From contig NZ_WIAO01000004.1 in the NCBI RefSeq assembly GCF_009451885.1, positions 1-64,000 of the forward strand: a stretch of DNA of 64,000 nucleotides, written 5' to 3'. The notes beneath the pieces were generated by a model, which worked only from the letters and a program-made list of their open reading frames with translations, ran no database searches and was not told where the DNA came from. Source of the stretch: Glycomyces albidus. Lineage in GTDB: Bacteria > Actinomycetota > Actinomycetes > Mycobacteriales > Micromonosporaceae. Both the position numbers and the translations under genes were made by a program. Positions 8,242-18,793 of this stretch are shown one piece after another (position 1 is the first letter of the stretch; the number at the start of each line of letters is the position of its first letter).

Positions 8242-11115
8242 CTAGCTGCAGCCGCTGGTGGCGCCGCAGCCCTCGCAGGCGTAGCAGGAGCCGGCGGGGC
8301 GCATCTTGGTGCCGCAGTTCATGCACAGCGGCGCGTCGGCGCTGCGGGCCTGGGCCGAGTTGAGGACGTCCTGGCGGGACGGCTTCGACTCGATCTGGAC
8401 CCTCTCGGTCACCGCCTCCTCGATGGGCGCGGAGGCGCGGAGCGCGTCGAGGTCGACCTCGGGCTGCGAGACCTTCGCGGGGTCCTCGCCGTTGAGCTCG
8501 GCGGTGCGCTCGGCGGTGGTGAGGATGCCGATCGCGGCGCGCTCCTCGTACGGCAGGTAGTCCAGGGCCAGGCGGCGGAAGATGTAGTCGACCACCGAGG
8601 AGGCCATGCGGATGTCCGGGTCGTCGGTCATGCCGGCGGGCTCGAAGCGCATGTTCGTGAACTTCTCGACGTACTTCTCGAGCGGGACCCCGTACTGGAG
8701 CGCGATCGAGATGGACACCGACAGTGCGTCCATGACGCCCGCGAGGGTCGAGCCCTGCTTGGACATCTTGAGGAAGACCTCGCCGAGGCCGTCGTCCGGG
8801 TAGGACGAGGAGGTCATGTAGCCCTCCGCGCCGCCCACGGTGAAGGAGATGGTCTGGCTCGGGCGCTTCTTCGGGAGCTTGCGGCGGACCGGGCCGTGCG
8901 CGGCCACGGTCTCGATCGCCTTCTCCACGGCCTCCTCGACCGCCTGCTCCACTTCCTTCTTCTTCGCGGAGAGCGGCTGGCCGACCTTGCAGTTGTCGCG
9001 GTACACGGCCAGGGCCTTGAGGCCGAGCTTCCAGCCCTGGAAGTAGACCTCCTCGATGTCCTCGACGGTGGCCGACTCGGGCAGGTTGACGGTCTTGGAG
9101 ACCGAACCGCTCAGGAACGGCTGCACGGCGGCCATCATGTTGACGTGGCCCATCGGGGAGATGGACCGCTCGCCCATGGCGCAGTCGAAGACGGAGTAGT
9201 GCTCCTCCTTCAGGTGCGGGGCGTCGATCACGGAGCCGTGCTCGGCGATGTGGTCGACGATCTCCTGCCGCTCGTCCTCGGCGTAGCCGAGGTTCGCGAG
9301 CGCGCGCGGGACGGTCTGGTTGACGATCTCCATGGAGCCGCCGCCGACGAGCTTCTTGTGCTTGACGAGCGCGAGGTCCGGCTCGATGCCGGTGGTGTCG
9401 CAGTCCATCATGAACGAGATGGTGCCGGTCGGCGCGAGCACCGACGCCTGCGCGTTGCGCCAGCCGTTGACGGCGCCGATCTCGTTGCCGCGGGCCCATT
9501 CGGCCTTCGCGGCGTCGAGGACGGTGGCGTCGACGTCGCCGAAGGTGCGGACCCGCTCGGCCGCCTCGGCGTGCTTGCGCATGACCCGCTGGTGCGGTTC
9601 GGCGTTGCGCTCGTACCCGGCGTAGGGGCCGACGACGCCGGCGATCTCGGCGGAGCGGCGGTAGGACACGCCGGTCATGAGCGCGGTGACCGCCGCGGCG
9701 AGGGCCCGGCCGTCCTCCGAGTCGTAGGCGTGGCCGGAGGCCATGAGCAGGGCGCCGAGGTTGGAGTACCCGATGCCGAGCTGGCGGTAGTCGCGGGTGG
9801 TCTGCCCGATCTTCTCGGTCGGGAAGTCCGCGAAGGAGATCGAGATCTCCATGGCGGTGATGACGAACTCGACCGTGGCGATGAACCGCTCGACGTCGAA
9901 GGAGCCGTCCTCGCCGAGGAACTTCATGAGGTTCAGGCTCGCGAGGTTGCACGAGGAGTCGTTGAGGCTCATGTACTCCGAGCACGGGTTGGACGCGTAG
10001 ATGCGGTCCGTGTTCGGGTTGGTGTGCCAGTCGTTGATGATGTCGTCGTACTGGATGCCCGGGTCGGCGCACTCCCACGCGGCCTGGGCCATGCGGCGGA
10101 ACACCTCGCGGGCGTCGCGGCGGCCGATCTCCTCGCCGGTGGTGCGGGCCTTGAGGGCGTAGTCGGTGCCCTGCTCGACGGCGGTCATGAACTCGTCGGT
10201 GACGCGGACCGAGTTGTTGGCGTTCTGGTACTGGACCGAGAACATGTCCTCGCCGCCGAGGTCGACGTCGAAACCGGCGTCGCGCAGCGCGCGGATCTTG
10301 TCCTCTTCGCGGGCCTTGGTGTCGATGAACGCCTCGATGTCGGGGTGGTCGACGTCGAGGATGACCATCTTGGCGGCCCGGCGGGTCGCGCCGCCGGACT
10401 TGATGGTGCCGGCGGAGGCGTCGGCGCCGCGCATGAAGCTGATCGGGCCGGAGGCGTTGCCGCCGGAGGAGAGCAGCTCGGCGGACGAGCGGATCTTGGA
10501 GAGGTTGATCCCGGCGCCGGAGCCGCCCTTGAAGATCATGCCCTCTTCCTTGTACCAGTCGAGGATCGACTCCATGGTGTCGTCCACGCTGAGGATGAAG
10601 CACGCCGAGACCTGCTGCGGCGCGGCGGTGCCGACGTTGAACCAGACCGGGGAGTTGAAGCTGAAGTACTGGTGGAGCAGGAGCCAGGTCAGCTCGTCGG
10701 CGAAGATCTGGGCGTCCTCGGCGGTCGCGAAGTAGCCGTGCTTCTCGCCGGCCGCGTGGTACTGGTGCACGACGCGGTCGATGACCTGCTTGAGGCCGGT
10801 CTCGCGCTGCGGGGTGCCGAGGGCGCCGCGGAAGTACTTCGAGGTGACGATCTGGGTCGCGTTCTGGCTCCAGAAGGCCGGGAACTCGACGCCGCGCTGC
10901 TCGAAGTTGACGGAGCCGTCGCGCCAGTTCGTCATGACGACGTCGCGGGACTCCCATTCGACCTCGTCGTACGGGTGGACCCCGGGGGTCGTGAAGACCC
11001 GCCGGACCGTCAGGCCGCCGTTCTCGGCAGCACCGGCGGGCCCGCTCGCGGTCTTCTTGGCGGCCCTGGTCGTCGTGGTCGTGGCGCCTTCGGCGGCCTT
11101 GGTGGTCTTCGGCAT
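8242..11115 (-). CDS. nrdJ: Adenosylcobalamin-dependent (class II) ribonucleotide reductase
   Basis: A 957-residue class II ribonucleoside reductase, which makes deoxynucleotides using coenzyme B12 and needs no oxygen. Seen: PVWFNVG and QVSACFILSVDD near residues 150-180 (first active-site cysteine), GGSGAGINLSKIRS, the finger-loop NPCSEYMSLNDSSCNLASLNL (NPC..E carries the radical cysteine and glutamate), APTGTISFMMDCDTTGIEPD, and a cysteine-rich tail (CMNCG ... CYACEGCG) ending SGCS that probably rereduces the active site and binds zinc. The ATG at 11115 follows GGGGCGAGG; an ATG at 11139 is also possible. It lies 63 bases after nrdR in one operon with NrdR boxes in front, and ends at a strong terminator. 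Length is normal for actinobacterial NrdJ. Confidence 0.96.
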   Translation of the reverse strand: MPKTTKAAEGATTTTTRAAKKTASGPAGAAENGGLTVRRVFTTPGVHPYDEVEWESRDVVMTNWRDGSVNFEQRGVEFPAFWSQNATQIVTSKYFRGALGTPQRETGLKQVIDRVVHQYHAAGEKHGYFATAEDAQIFADELTWLLLHQYFSFNSPVWFNVGTAAPQQVSACFILSVDDTMESILDWYKEEGMIFKGGSGAGINLSKIRSSAELLSSGGNASGPISFMRGADASAGTIKSGGATRRAAKMVILDVDHPDIEAFIDTKAREEDKIRALRDAGFDVDLGGEDMFSVQYQNANNSVRVTDEFMTAVEQGTDYALKARTTGEEIGRRDAREVFRRMAQAAWECADPGIQYDDIINDWHTNPNTDRIYASNPCSEYMSLNDSSCNLASLNLMKFLGEDGSFDVERFIATVEFVITAMEISISFADFPTEKIGQTTRDYRQLGIGYSNLGALLMASGHAYDSEDGRALAAAVTALMTGVSYRRSAEIAGVVGPYAGYERNAEPHQRVMRKHAEAAERVRTFGDVDATVLDAAKAEWARGNEIGAVNGWRNAQASVLAPTGTISFMMDCDTTGIEPDLALVKHKKLVGGGSMEIVNQTVPRALANLGYAEDERQEIVDHIAEHGSVIDAPHLKEEHYSVFDCAMGERSISPMGHVNMMAAVQPFLSGSVSKTVNLPESATVEDIEEVYFQGWKLGLKALAVYRDNCKVGQPLSAKKKEVEQAVEEAVEKAIETVAAHGPVRRKLPKKRPSQTISFTVGGAEGYMTSSSYPDDGLGEVFLKMSKQGSTLAGVMDALSVSISIALQYGVPLEKYVEKFTNMRFEPAGMTDDPDIRMASSVVDYIFRRLALDYLPYEERAAIGILTTAERTAELNGEDPAKVSQPEVDLDALRASAPIEEAVTERVQIESKPSRQDVLNSAQARSADAPLCMNCGTKMRPAGSCYACEGCGATSGCS

Positions 11116-11178
11116 GTGTCCTCGCCCCTGTCTGCTCATGCCTCGGTGTTCGGGAATCGGTTGTTGCGGGGGTGGTGC

Positions 11179-11643
11179 TCAGCCGCCGTTGCGGGCGGCG
11201 TGCTCCTCGCGGAGCTGCGCGATGGCGGCCTCGAAGTCCTCGAGGGACTCGAAGTCCTGGTAGACGCTGGCGAAGCGCAGGTAGGCGACCTCGTCGAGCT
11301 GCCGGAGCGGCTTGAGGATGGCCAGGCCCACTTCGTGGGCGGGGACCTCGGCCGCGCCGGTCGAGCGGATCTCGTCCTCGACGGCCTGGGCGAGCTTCGC
11401 CACGTCGTCGGCGTCGACGGGACGGCCCTGGCAGGCCTTGAGGACGCCGCTGGCGACCTTGCCGCGGCTGAACGGCTCGGTGGCGCCGCTGCGCTTGACG
11501 ACGGCGAGGATGGACTCCTCGACGGTGGTGAAGCGCTTCTCGCATTCCTGGCAGACTCGGCGGCGCCGGATGATCTTGCCGTCCTCGGCCTCGCGCGAGT
11601 CGACTACTCGGCTGTCGGGATGACGACAGTAAGGGCATCGCAT
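11179..11643 (-). CDS. nrdR: Transcriptional repressor NrdR
   Basis: A 154-residue NrdR, the ATP/dATP-sensing repressor of ribonucleotide reductase genes. It has the N-terminal zinc ribbon (MRCPYC, then [10 protein letters not shown]) and the ATP-cone ([20 protein letters not shown] ... [19 protein letters not shown]). The ATG at 11643 is the canonical start and follows AGGAGA; a longer open frame upstream lacks coding character. It is the first gene of the nrdR-nrdJ operon and two NrdR boxes 110-160 bases upstream indicate autoregulation. Confidence 0.97.
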   Translation of the reverse strand: MRCPYCRHPDSRVVDSREAEDGKIIRRRRVCQECEKRFTTVEESILAVVKRSGATEPFSRGKVASGVLKACQGRPVDADDVAKLAQAVEDEIRSTGAAEVPAHEVGLAILKPLRQLDEVAYLRFASVYQDFESLEDFEAAIAQLREEHAARNGG

Positions 11644-11755
11644 CGCTAGAGTCTCCTTCTCGACCATCGTCTCGCGGGCCGCCGACATTTCCGCGGCGCC
11701 GCGTGCCGCCGCGCCGGGGACAGTCTCCCTCCCGCCATCGCGGCAGGTGCGGGAA

Positions 11756-11771
11756 CCCCAACACCTAGTGA
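11756..11771. promoter_or_regulatory. NrdR box 1
   Basis: CCCCAACACCTAGTGA matches the better box at 11788 at 12 of 16 positions and starts exactly 32 bases from it, about three helical turns, the usual spacing of paired NrdR boxes. Confidence 0.65.
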
Positions 11772-11787
11772 GAGACGATACAGCAGA

Positions 11788-11803
11788 CCACAAGATCTAG
11801 TGG
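11788..11803. promoter_or_regulatory. NrdR box 2
   Basis: CCACAAGATCTAGTGG is a near-perfect 16-bp palindrome of the NrdR-box type, in front of nrdR-nrdJ on the minus strand. No cobalamin riboswitch was recognised between this site and nrdR. Confidence 0.75.
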
Positions 11804-11889
11804 CAAGAATAGCGCAGAACCAAGCCCGGTGATCACGGGGGAAGCCCGCGCCCCGGGGAATCAGTCAACCAGGCCGCGACGTATTATCG

Positions 11890-11907
11890 TTCACCCGTTC
11901 GGGTGAA
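11890..11907. promoter_or_regulatory. Inverted repeat between nrdR and lexA
   Basis: TTCACCCG and CGGGTGAA flank TT, a perfect 8-bp inverted repeat midway between the divergent nrdR and lexA genes. It could be an operator or a small hairpin; no regulator is assigned. Confidence 0.4.
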
Positions 11908-11951
11908 AAGGCGCCGAAACACATTCCTACCAGCGCGGCGACACGCCGATG

Positions 11952-11967
11952 TCGCACGAATGTTTGA
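11952..11967. promoter_or_regulatory. SOS (LexA) box upstream of lexA
   Basis: TCGCACGAATGTTTGA matches the actinobacterial/Gram-positive LexA site TCGAACnnnnGTTCGA at 10 of 12 fixed positions and lies 71 bases before the lexA GTG, consistent with LexA autorepression. Confidence 0.75.
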
Positions 11968-12037
11968 CTAGACCCAGCACGTGAAGTACATTGTCGGAAT
12001 CAGACATACCGTCCCATTTGTCTTACAGGAGCCTCCT

Positions 12038-12694
12038 GTGGCTAGCGAGACCACGACATCCCGTCCGAAAACGCGCAAACTGACGCGTCGTCAACAGCAA
12101 GTCCTCGAGTACATCGAGGAGTTCATCAACAACAAGGGCTACCCTCCCAGCGTCCGCGAGATCGGCGCCGAAGTCGGGCTCGCCTCCGCCTCGTCCGTCG
12201 CCTACCAGATGAAGCAGCTCGAACGGAAGGGCTACCTCAACCGCCTGGCCGGCCGGCCGCGCGCGGTCGGGGTCCGCCAGTCCACGCCGGGCGGCGTCCA
12301 GACCTGCTCCCAGCACCCGCGCCCCCGCTACGTCCCCATGGTCGGCGAGATCGCCGCGGGGCAGCCGATCCTGGCCGAGGAGCGCGACTATGACGTCATG
12401 CCCCTGCCGGCCGAGTTCGTGGGCGAGGGCGTGCACTTCCTGCTGCGCGTCAAGGGCGACTCCATGGTCGAGGCGGCGATCACCGACGGGGACTGGGTCG
12501 TGGTGCGCCAGCAGCCCGACGCGCTCAACGGCGAGATCGTCGCGGCCATGATCGACGGCGAAGCGACCGTGAAGACCTGGAAGCGCAAGAACGGGAAACC
12601 GTGGCTGCTGCCGGCGAACGCGCTCTACGACCCGATCGACGCCAGCGAAGCCGAGATCCTCGGCCGCGTCGTCGCGGTGCTCCGCAAGATCTGA
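12038..12694 (+). CDS. lexA: SOS repressor LexA
   Basis: A 218-residue LexA. Residues about 15-80 are the winged helix-turn-helix (LTRRQQQVLEYIEEF, YPPSVREIGAEVGLASASSV). The C-terminal S24 peptidase-like half has the Ala-Gly self-cleavage site in GEIAAGQPI, the catalytic serine in GDSMVEAAI and the lysine in GEATVKTWKRK. The GTG at 12038 is preceded by AGGAG at 12026-12030; in-frame codons further upstream lie within the promoter region. It represses DNA-damage genes until RecA triggers its self-cleavage. A LexA box at 11952 indicates autoregulation. Confidence 0.97.
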   Translation: MASETTTSRPKTRKLTRRQQQVLEYIEEFINNKGYPPSVREIGAEVGLASASSVAYQMKQLERKGYLNRLAGRPRAVGVRQSTPGGVQTCSQHPRPRYVPMVGEIAAGQPILAEERDYDVMPLPAEFVGEGVHFLLRVKGDSMVEAAITDGDWVVVRQQPDALNGEIVAAMIDGEATVKTWKRKNGKPWLLPANALYDPIDASEAEILGRVVAVLRKI

Positions 12695-12744
12695 GCAAGA
12701 CCCGCCGTGCCGGAAGGCGCGGTCCGAACGCGAATATCGCGCGC

Positions 12745-14580
12745 CTAGCGGCCCCGGCCGTACGTCGTGCCGCCTTCAGGCGGGCCCCAGTAGCCTTCAT
12801 CGGCGTCAGGGGTCCGTTCGGCGTTTCCGGCCCCGTAGACCGAGCCCTGCTGGGCTTCGGGCCCGCCGGCGCCGTAGACGTTGCCCGAGGGCTCGGGACG
12901 GGCCGGACTGCCGCCGTAGACGCTGCCCGACGGCTCGGGCGGCGCGGGTCGGGCTCCGAAGGACTGGCCGGGGCCGGGAGGGGAACCGGCGCTGTCGTAG
13001 ACGCTGCCGTGGCCGCCGCGTTCGAACGCGCCGTACTGGGGCTCCTCGCGCCCGCCGTAGACCCCGCCCGCCGGGGGCTCGCGCCGGGGGCCGGCGCCGT
13101 AGACGTTGCCCGAGGGCTCGGGACGGGCGGGACTGCCGCCGTAGACGTTGCTCGGCGGCTCAGGACGGGCGGGACTGCCGCCGTAGACGTTGCTCGGCGG
13201 CTCAGGACGCGCCGGGCTGCCGCCGTACACGTTCCCGGAGGGTTCGGGACGGGCGGGGCCGGCGCCGTAGACGTTCCCGGAGGGTTCCGGGCGCGCCGGG
13301 GCGGCGCCGTACACGTTGCCGCTCGGCTCCGGGCGGGCCGCGGCCGCGCCGTAGACGTTGCCGCGTGCGACCTCGCTCAGGTCCGGGTCGGGATGGCCCG
13401 CCTCGATGCCGAGGTCGACCGGGTCGTCGTCGGCGAGGAAGCCGTCCTTGCGGGCGAAGCCCTCCTCGGCGGCGAAGCCGGGCTCCTTCCCGTCGTCGTC
13501 GTCCTTCTCGGCGTTCTCCTTGCGGTACTTGCGGATCACGACGATGCCGATCACCATCACGAGCAGGCCGATGATCGCGATGACGACGAGGATGTTCACG
13601 ATCGTGCCGAAGCCGAGGTCGAGGATGCGGTCGACGAGGCTCTTGCCCTCGTCGGCGGGCTGGGCCGCCTCGTCGCCGCCGGCGTCCTCCTCGGCCGCCG
13701 GAGGCGCGGCCGGGGTGTAGCGGGTGAGGGTGCCGAACGTGCCGTCCTCGCCGTCGGTGGAGGCGAGGGTGATGAAGTTGCCTTCGGCGTCGTACACGAT
13801 GCCCTCGGGCGTGCCGCCGTCGGCGACCGGCGTCGTCACCGGCGTGCCGGCCAGGGCCGCGACCACGTCGCCGCCCTCGACGGTCCACTCGTAGACGGCC
13901 GCCTCGGTGCGCAGCGCCACCTTGGTGCCGTCGGCGTTCACGGCCGCGCCGGACACCGAGCCGCCCTCAGGCAGGGCGACCGTGCCGACCTCCTCGAGCG
14001 GCGTGTCCCCCTCAGGGTCGTTCTCGCCGGGCGGGGAGAACAGCGCCGCCTCGCCCTCGTCGGCGGAGAAGAACAGCGGCTTCTTACCGGTGAGCAGCAG
14101 GAACGTCCCGATCTCGCGCGAATCGCCCGGGAAGACGTAGCTGAAGGACACGTTGTTCGAGAAGTCGCCGAGATCGATCTGGTTCAGGGTGATCGAGTCG
14201 CGGTCGGTCGCCTCGCCGATGTCGCCGACCCACAGGAACTCGCCGCCCTCCTGGAGGGCCAGCGCCTGGGGGTCCCAGGGCTCCTGGTCGATGAACACCT
14301 CGTCGTCCGGGCGGGTGTTGCAGTCCTCGCCGACCCGGTCGACCGAGAGCGTCGAGTCCTGCTCGGAGCCGGCGGCCACGATCCACCAGCCGTCGCCGTC
14401 GGTAGCGGGGACGATGCCCGCCGGGGCCTGGGTGCCGTGGAGACTGCACACCACCTCGCCGCCGGACTCCTCGTCCTGCGCGTATACGGGGGACGCGGCC
14501 GCAGCCAGGACGAGCACTCCGGCCGTCCCGGCGACGAGCCGCGCAGGCAGGGGCCTACGACCCACACGGCGCTCTCGCAT
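12745..14580 (-). CDS. Membrane-anchored extracellular protein with NVYG-repeat cytosolic tail
   Basis: A 611-residue type I membrane protein of no recognised family. Residues about 1-35 are a signal peptide (RLVAGTAGVLVLAAAASPVYA). Residues about 36-300 are exported and rich in short beta-like WWIVAAG, EFLWVGDIGEATDRDS and GTPEGIVYDAEGNFITLAS segments, resembling a beta-propeller. A membrane segment follows at about 325-355 (IVNILVVIAIIGLLVMVIGIVVI), then an Arg/Lys stop and an acidic stretch. The last 190 residues are about 14 copies of a unit like ARPEPSGNVYG, each with one tyrosine. The ATG at 14580 is preferred to 14601 because the signal peptide then has a normal basic start. The function is unknown; the tyrosine-bearing repeats could be a phosphorylation or docking tail (speculative). 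Confidence 0.8.
   Translation of the reverse strand: MRERRVGRRPLPARLVAGTAGVLVLAAAASPVYAQDEESGGEVVCSLHGTQAPAGIVPATDGDGWWIVAAGSEQDSTLSVDRVGEDCNTRPDDEVFIDQEPWDPQALALQEGGEFLWVGDIGEATDRDSITLNQIDLGDFSNNVSFSYVFPGDSREIGTFLLLTGKKPLFFSADEGEAALFSPPGENDPEGDTPLEEVGTVALPEGGSVSGAAVNADGTKVALRTEAAVYEWTVEGGDVVAALAGTPVTTPVADGGTPEGIVYDAEGNFITLASTDGEDGTFGTLTRYTPAAPPAAEEDAGGDEAAQPADEGKSLVDRILDLGFGTIVNILVVIAIIGLLVMVIGIVVIRKYRKENAEKDDDDGKEPGFAAEEGFARKDGFLADDDPVDLGIEAGHPDPDLSEVARGNVYGAAAARPEPSGNVYGAAPARPEPSGNVYGAGPARPEPSGNVYGGSPARPEPPSNVYGGSPARPEPPSNVYGGSPARPEPSGNVYGAGPRREPPAGGVYGGREEPQYGAFERGGHGSVYDSAGSPPGPGQSFGARPAPPEPSGSVYGGSPARPEPSGNVYGAGGPEAQQGSVYGAGNAERTPDADEGYWGPPEGGTTYGRGR
12815..13360 (-). repeat. Tandem repeat encoding Pro-Glu-Pro-x-x-Asn-Val-Tyr-Gly units
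   Basis: About 14 copies of a roughly 36-39-base unit in the 3' part of the membrane protein gene. The plus strand shows CCGCCGTAGACGTTG and close variants again and again. Four central copies are almost identical at DNA level, so copy number may vary between strains. Confidence 0.85.
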
Positions 14581-14651
14581 CAGGCAAGTGTTCCAGAACA
14601 CGCCATGTCAGCGCGTGGACCCCCATGAGACATGTTCAGGACCACTGCGAA

Positions 14652-16076
14652 TCAGTTGGTTTCCAGGACGAACGCTCGCAATTCTCCGGCCAGTGCGTCG
14701 TCGACCCGGGCCGTGATCACGGTGCCGTCGCCGCGGTGCTCGGTCGAGAGGACCTCGCCGCGCGAGCGCAGCCGGGAGACGAGGTCGCCGCGCACGTACG
14801 GGATGCAGACCGTCAGCGTGGTGTCCGGCTGCGGCAGCGCCCGCTCGATCGCGTCGCGGAGCTTGTCGATGCCCTCGCCCGAACGGGCCGAGACGAACAC
14901 GGCGTCGGGCCAGTCGGAGCGCAGCTGCAGCATCGTGTCCGGGTCGACCAGGTCGAGCTTGTTGACCACGACCAGCTCGGGGATCTCCTCGGCGCCGACC
15001 TGGGCGAGCACCTCGCGGACCGCTTCGGCCTGGCCGAGCGGGTCGGGGTGCGAGCCATCGATGACGTGGACGATGAGGTCGGACTCGGCGACCTCCTCGA
15101 GCGTGGACCGGAACGCCTCGACGAGCTGGTGCGGCAGGTGCCGCACGAAGCCGACCGTGTCGGTGACGGTGTACTCGCGGCCTTCGGAGGTGCGCGAGCG
15201 CCTCGTGGAGGTGTCGAGCGTCGCGAACAGGGCGTCCTGGACGAGGATGCCCGCGCCGGTGAGGGCGTTGAGCAGGCTCGACTTGCCGGCGTTGGTGTAG
15301 CCGGCGATCGCGACGCCGGGGACCCGGTTGCGGGCGCGCGAGTCGCGCTTGGTCTCGCGGGTGACCGTGAGCTTCGCGAGCTCGCGGCGCAGCTTCGCGA
15401 CCTTCGCGCGGATGCGCCGGCGGTCGGTCTCGAGCTTGGTCTCACCGGGACCGCGCAGGCCCACGCCGCCGTTGGAGCCGGCCCGGCCGCCCGCCTGGCG
15501 GCTCATGGCCTCGCCCCAGCCGCGCAGGCGCGGCAGCAGGTACTGGAGCTGCGCGAGCTCGACCTGGGCCTTGCCCTCGGCGCTCTTGGCGTGCTGCGCG
15601 AAGATGTCGAGGATCAGGGCGGTGCGGTCGATGACCTTGACGTTCACGGCCTTCTCGAGCGCGATGAGCTGGCCGGGGGTCAGCTCGCCGTCGGCGATCA
15701 CCGTGTCGGCGCCCAGCGCCTCGATGGTGTCCTTGAGCTCCTTGACCTTGCCGGAGCCGATGAAGGTGCCGGCGTCGGGCTTGGAGCGACGCTGGATGAG
15801 GCCGTCGACGACCTCGGAGCCGGCCGTCTCGGCCAGTTGGGCGAGCTCGTCGAGGGAGTTCTCGGCGTCCTCGATCGAGCCCTCGGTCCAGACGCCGACG
15901 AGGACGACGCGCTCCAGGCGGAGGCGCCGGTACTCGGCGTCGGTGACGTCTTCGAGCTCGGTGGAGGCGACGCCGGCCACGCGCCGCAGCGCCTGCCGCG
16001 CCTCCAGGTCCAGTTCGCCCGTCGAAGGGGCGTCGGAAGAGAAGTCTTCTCGGGTGTTCTCATACGGTTCTCGCAT
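14652..16076 (-). CDS. hflX: Ribosome-associated GTPase HflX
   Basis: A 474-residue HflX, a GTPase that splits stalled ribosomes. The N-terminal domain has GTFIGSGKVKEL; a glycine-rich linker RGPGETKLETDRRRI is diagnostic; the G domain has GYTNAGKSSLLNAL (P loop), DTVGFVRHLP (G3), NKLD (G4) and SARSGEG (G5). The ATG at 16076 gives the usual N-terminus; codons upstream lie in the divergent promoter region shared with the malic enzyme gene. No ribosome site better than GTGGTG is seen. Confidence 0.95.
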   Translation of the reverse strand: MREPYENTREDFSSDAPSTGELDLEARQALRRVAGVASTELEDVTDAEYRRLRLERVVLVGVWTEGSIEDAENSLDELAQLAETAGSEVVDGLIQRRSKPDAGTFIGSGKVKELKDTIEALGADTVIADGELTPGQLIALEKAVNVKVIDRTALILDIFAQHAKSAEGKAQVELAQLQYLLPRLRGWGEAMSRQAGGRAGSNGGVGLRGPGETKLETDRRRIRAKVAKLRRELAKLTVTRETKRDSRARNRVPGVAIAGYTNAGKSSLLNALTGAGILVQDALFATLDTSTRRSRTSEGREYTVTDTVGFVRHLPHQLVEAFRSTLEEVAESDLIVHVIDGSHPDPLGQAEAVREVLAQVGAEEIPELVVVNKLDLVDPDTMLQLRSDWPDAVFVSARSGEGIDKLRDAIERALPQPDTTLTVCIPYVRGDLVSRLRSRGEVLSTEHRGDGTVITARVDDALAGELRAFVLETN

Positions 16077-16331
16077 CACCACAAGCTTGACACGCCGTGC
16101 CCGCTCGGGCGAGTGATTATGGCCGTGGACATCGGCCGGCCGGGACCGGGTCGGAGATTCGTTCTTATTGGTCACCGGGCCCCGGAGTCCGCGATCCGGA
16201 ACGGCCGGGACGTCGGTGCTGGTCGGAGCCGTCACGACGCGACCGGGCGGGAACGGGCCGAGCGGGCGCGGTGGCATGATTCATGGGTACCGACCCTCGA
16301 GTCCACAACGTGGTGACTGATTAGGAGTGGC

Positions 16332-17720
<1,389 letters not shown>

Positions 17721-17731
17721 CCTGAACGTGA

Positions 17732-17768
17732 CGGGTGCCCTGGGAGCCTCCGGCTTCCAGGGCACCCG
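17732..17768 (+). terminator. Terminator hairpin after malic enzyme gene
   Basis: A 12-bp perfect stem (CGGGTGCCCTGG with 17757-17768) that extends to about 17 bp through GAGCC/GGCTT. No T run follows, as is usual in high-GC actinobacteria. Confidence 0.75.
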
Positions 17769-17951
17769 CGTGCGAGTCTCCGGCTCACGGGCATCGCGTG
17801 CTGTCGCGCTTTCGGGTGACAGGGGCGCCGCGGGCGGCGCGTTCTGTCGGACCCGGGCGGGAGGATCGCACCTACCGTTCCCCCGGGGAGGGTGGGGGTT
17901 CGGGATGGCACTCCTCCTACCCCGCCCACCCGCCCTGCGGGCGGCGCGCGG

Positions 17952-18752
17952 CTAGAGGCGGAACGCGCCCTCGGCGACGATCACGGCCGGGCCGGTCATG
18001 AAGAGCGTGTCCTCGGTGACCGTGATCGTGAGGGTCCCGCCGGGGACGTCCACTTTGCAGGTCCCGGTCTCGAGCCCGGCGTGGCGCAGGGCGACCGCGC
18101 CGACCGCGCAGGCGCCGGTGCCGCACGAGGCGGTCTCGCCGACGCCGCGTTCGTGGACGCGCATGCGCACGTGCGGGGCGGTGCCGACGACGAACTCGAC
18201 GTTCACGCCGTCGGGGAACAGGGCCGCGTCGTACCGGGGCTGGTGGAACAGCTCCAGCGCCTCCAGTTCGGCGTCGTCGCCCAACTGGCACACCAGGTGG
18301 GGGTTGCCCATCGAGACGGCCTGACCGGGCCAGGTGAAGCCCTCCACGGACGCCTGGGACGTCGGCCCGAACGCCGCCGAGCCCATGTCGACGCGGAGTT
18401 CGCCGGAGCCCCCGTCGGCGACGGTGACGGTCTTGATCCCCGCGCGGGTCGCCACGCGGATCTCGGGCCCCTCGGCGAGGCCCTTCTCGAGCAGGTAGCG
18501 GGCGAAGACCCGCACCCCGTTGCCGCACATCTCGGCGATCGAGCCGTCGGCGTTCCGGTAGTCCATGAACCACGCGGCCGCCGGGTCGTCGGAGGGCGCC
18601 ACGCGCAGCAGGCCGTCCCCGCCGATCCCGAAGCGGCGGTCGCACAGGAGCGCGACTTGGGCGTCCTTCAGCGGCAGGGCGTCCTCGAGGTCGGGGACGA
18701 TCACGAAGTCGTTCCCGGTGCCGTGCCCTTTGGCGAACTCGATGGTGGTCAC
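17952..18752 (-). CDS. dapF: Diaminopimelate epimerase
   Basis: A 266-residue DapF, which converts LL- to meso-diaminopimelate for lysine and peptidoglycan. Both catalytic cysteines are present in their motifs, ADGSIAEMCGNGVR and ETASCGTGACA, and GNPHLV and FAKGHGTGNDFV are standard. The GTG at 18752 starts the protein where the family begins (TTIEFAKGHG); it lies only 41 bases from the GTG of the divergent CobT-like gene, so one or both messages may be leaderless or nearly so. Confidence 0.96.
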   Translation of the reverse strand: MTTIEFAKGHGTGNDFVIVPDLEDALPLKDAQVALLCDRRFGIGGDGLLRVAPSDDPAAAWFMDYRNADGSIAEMCGNGVRVFARYLLEKGLAEGPEIRVATRAGIKTVTVADGGSGELRVDMGSAAFGPTSQASVEGFTWPGQAVSMGNPHLVCQLGDDAELEALELFHQPRYDAALFPDGVNVEFVVGTAPHVRMRVHERGVGETASCGTGACAVGAVALRHAGLETGTCKVDVPGGTLTITVTEDTLFMTGPAVIVAEGAFRL

Positions 18753-18793
18753 TGGCCAATTGTGCCCCACCGCCACCGCGCTAGCCTTGTGCC

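Noticed and set aside
6937-11649. Very long open frame on the plus strand across the kinase and nrdJ genes
   Set aside because: It is antisense to two clear genes, its composition (Arg/Gly/Val-rich) is that of a GC-biased shadow frame, and no family motif appears.
11644-11787. Cobalamin riboswitch before nrdR-nrdJ
   Set aside because: I looked for the conserved B12-box-like segment and the long paired leader and saw neither; the NrdR boxes explain the region.
11644-11793. N-terminal extension of NrdR by 50 residues
   Set aside because: Family members begin at MRCPYC, a good AGGAGA precedes that ATG, and the extension would cover an NrdR box.
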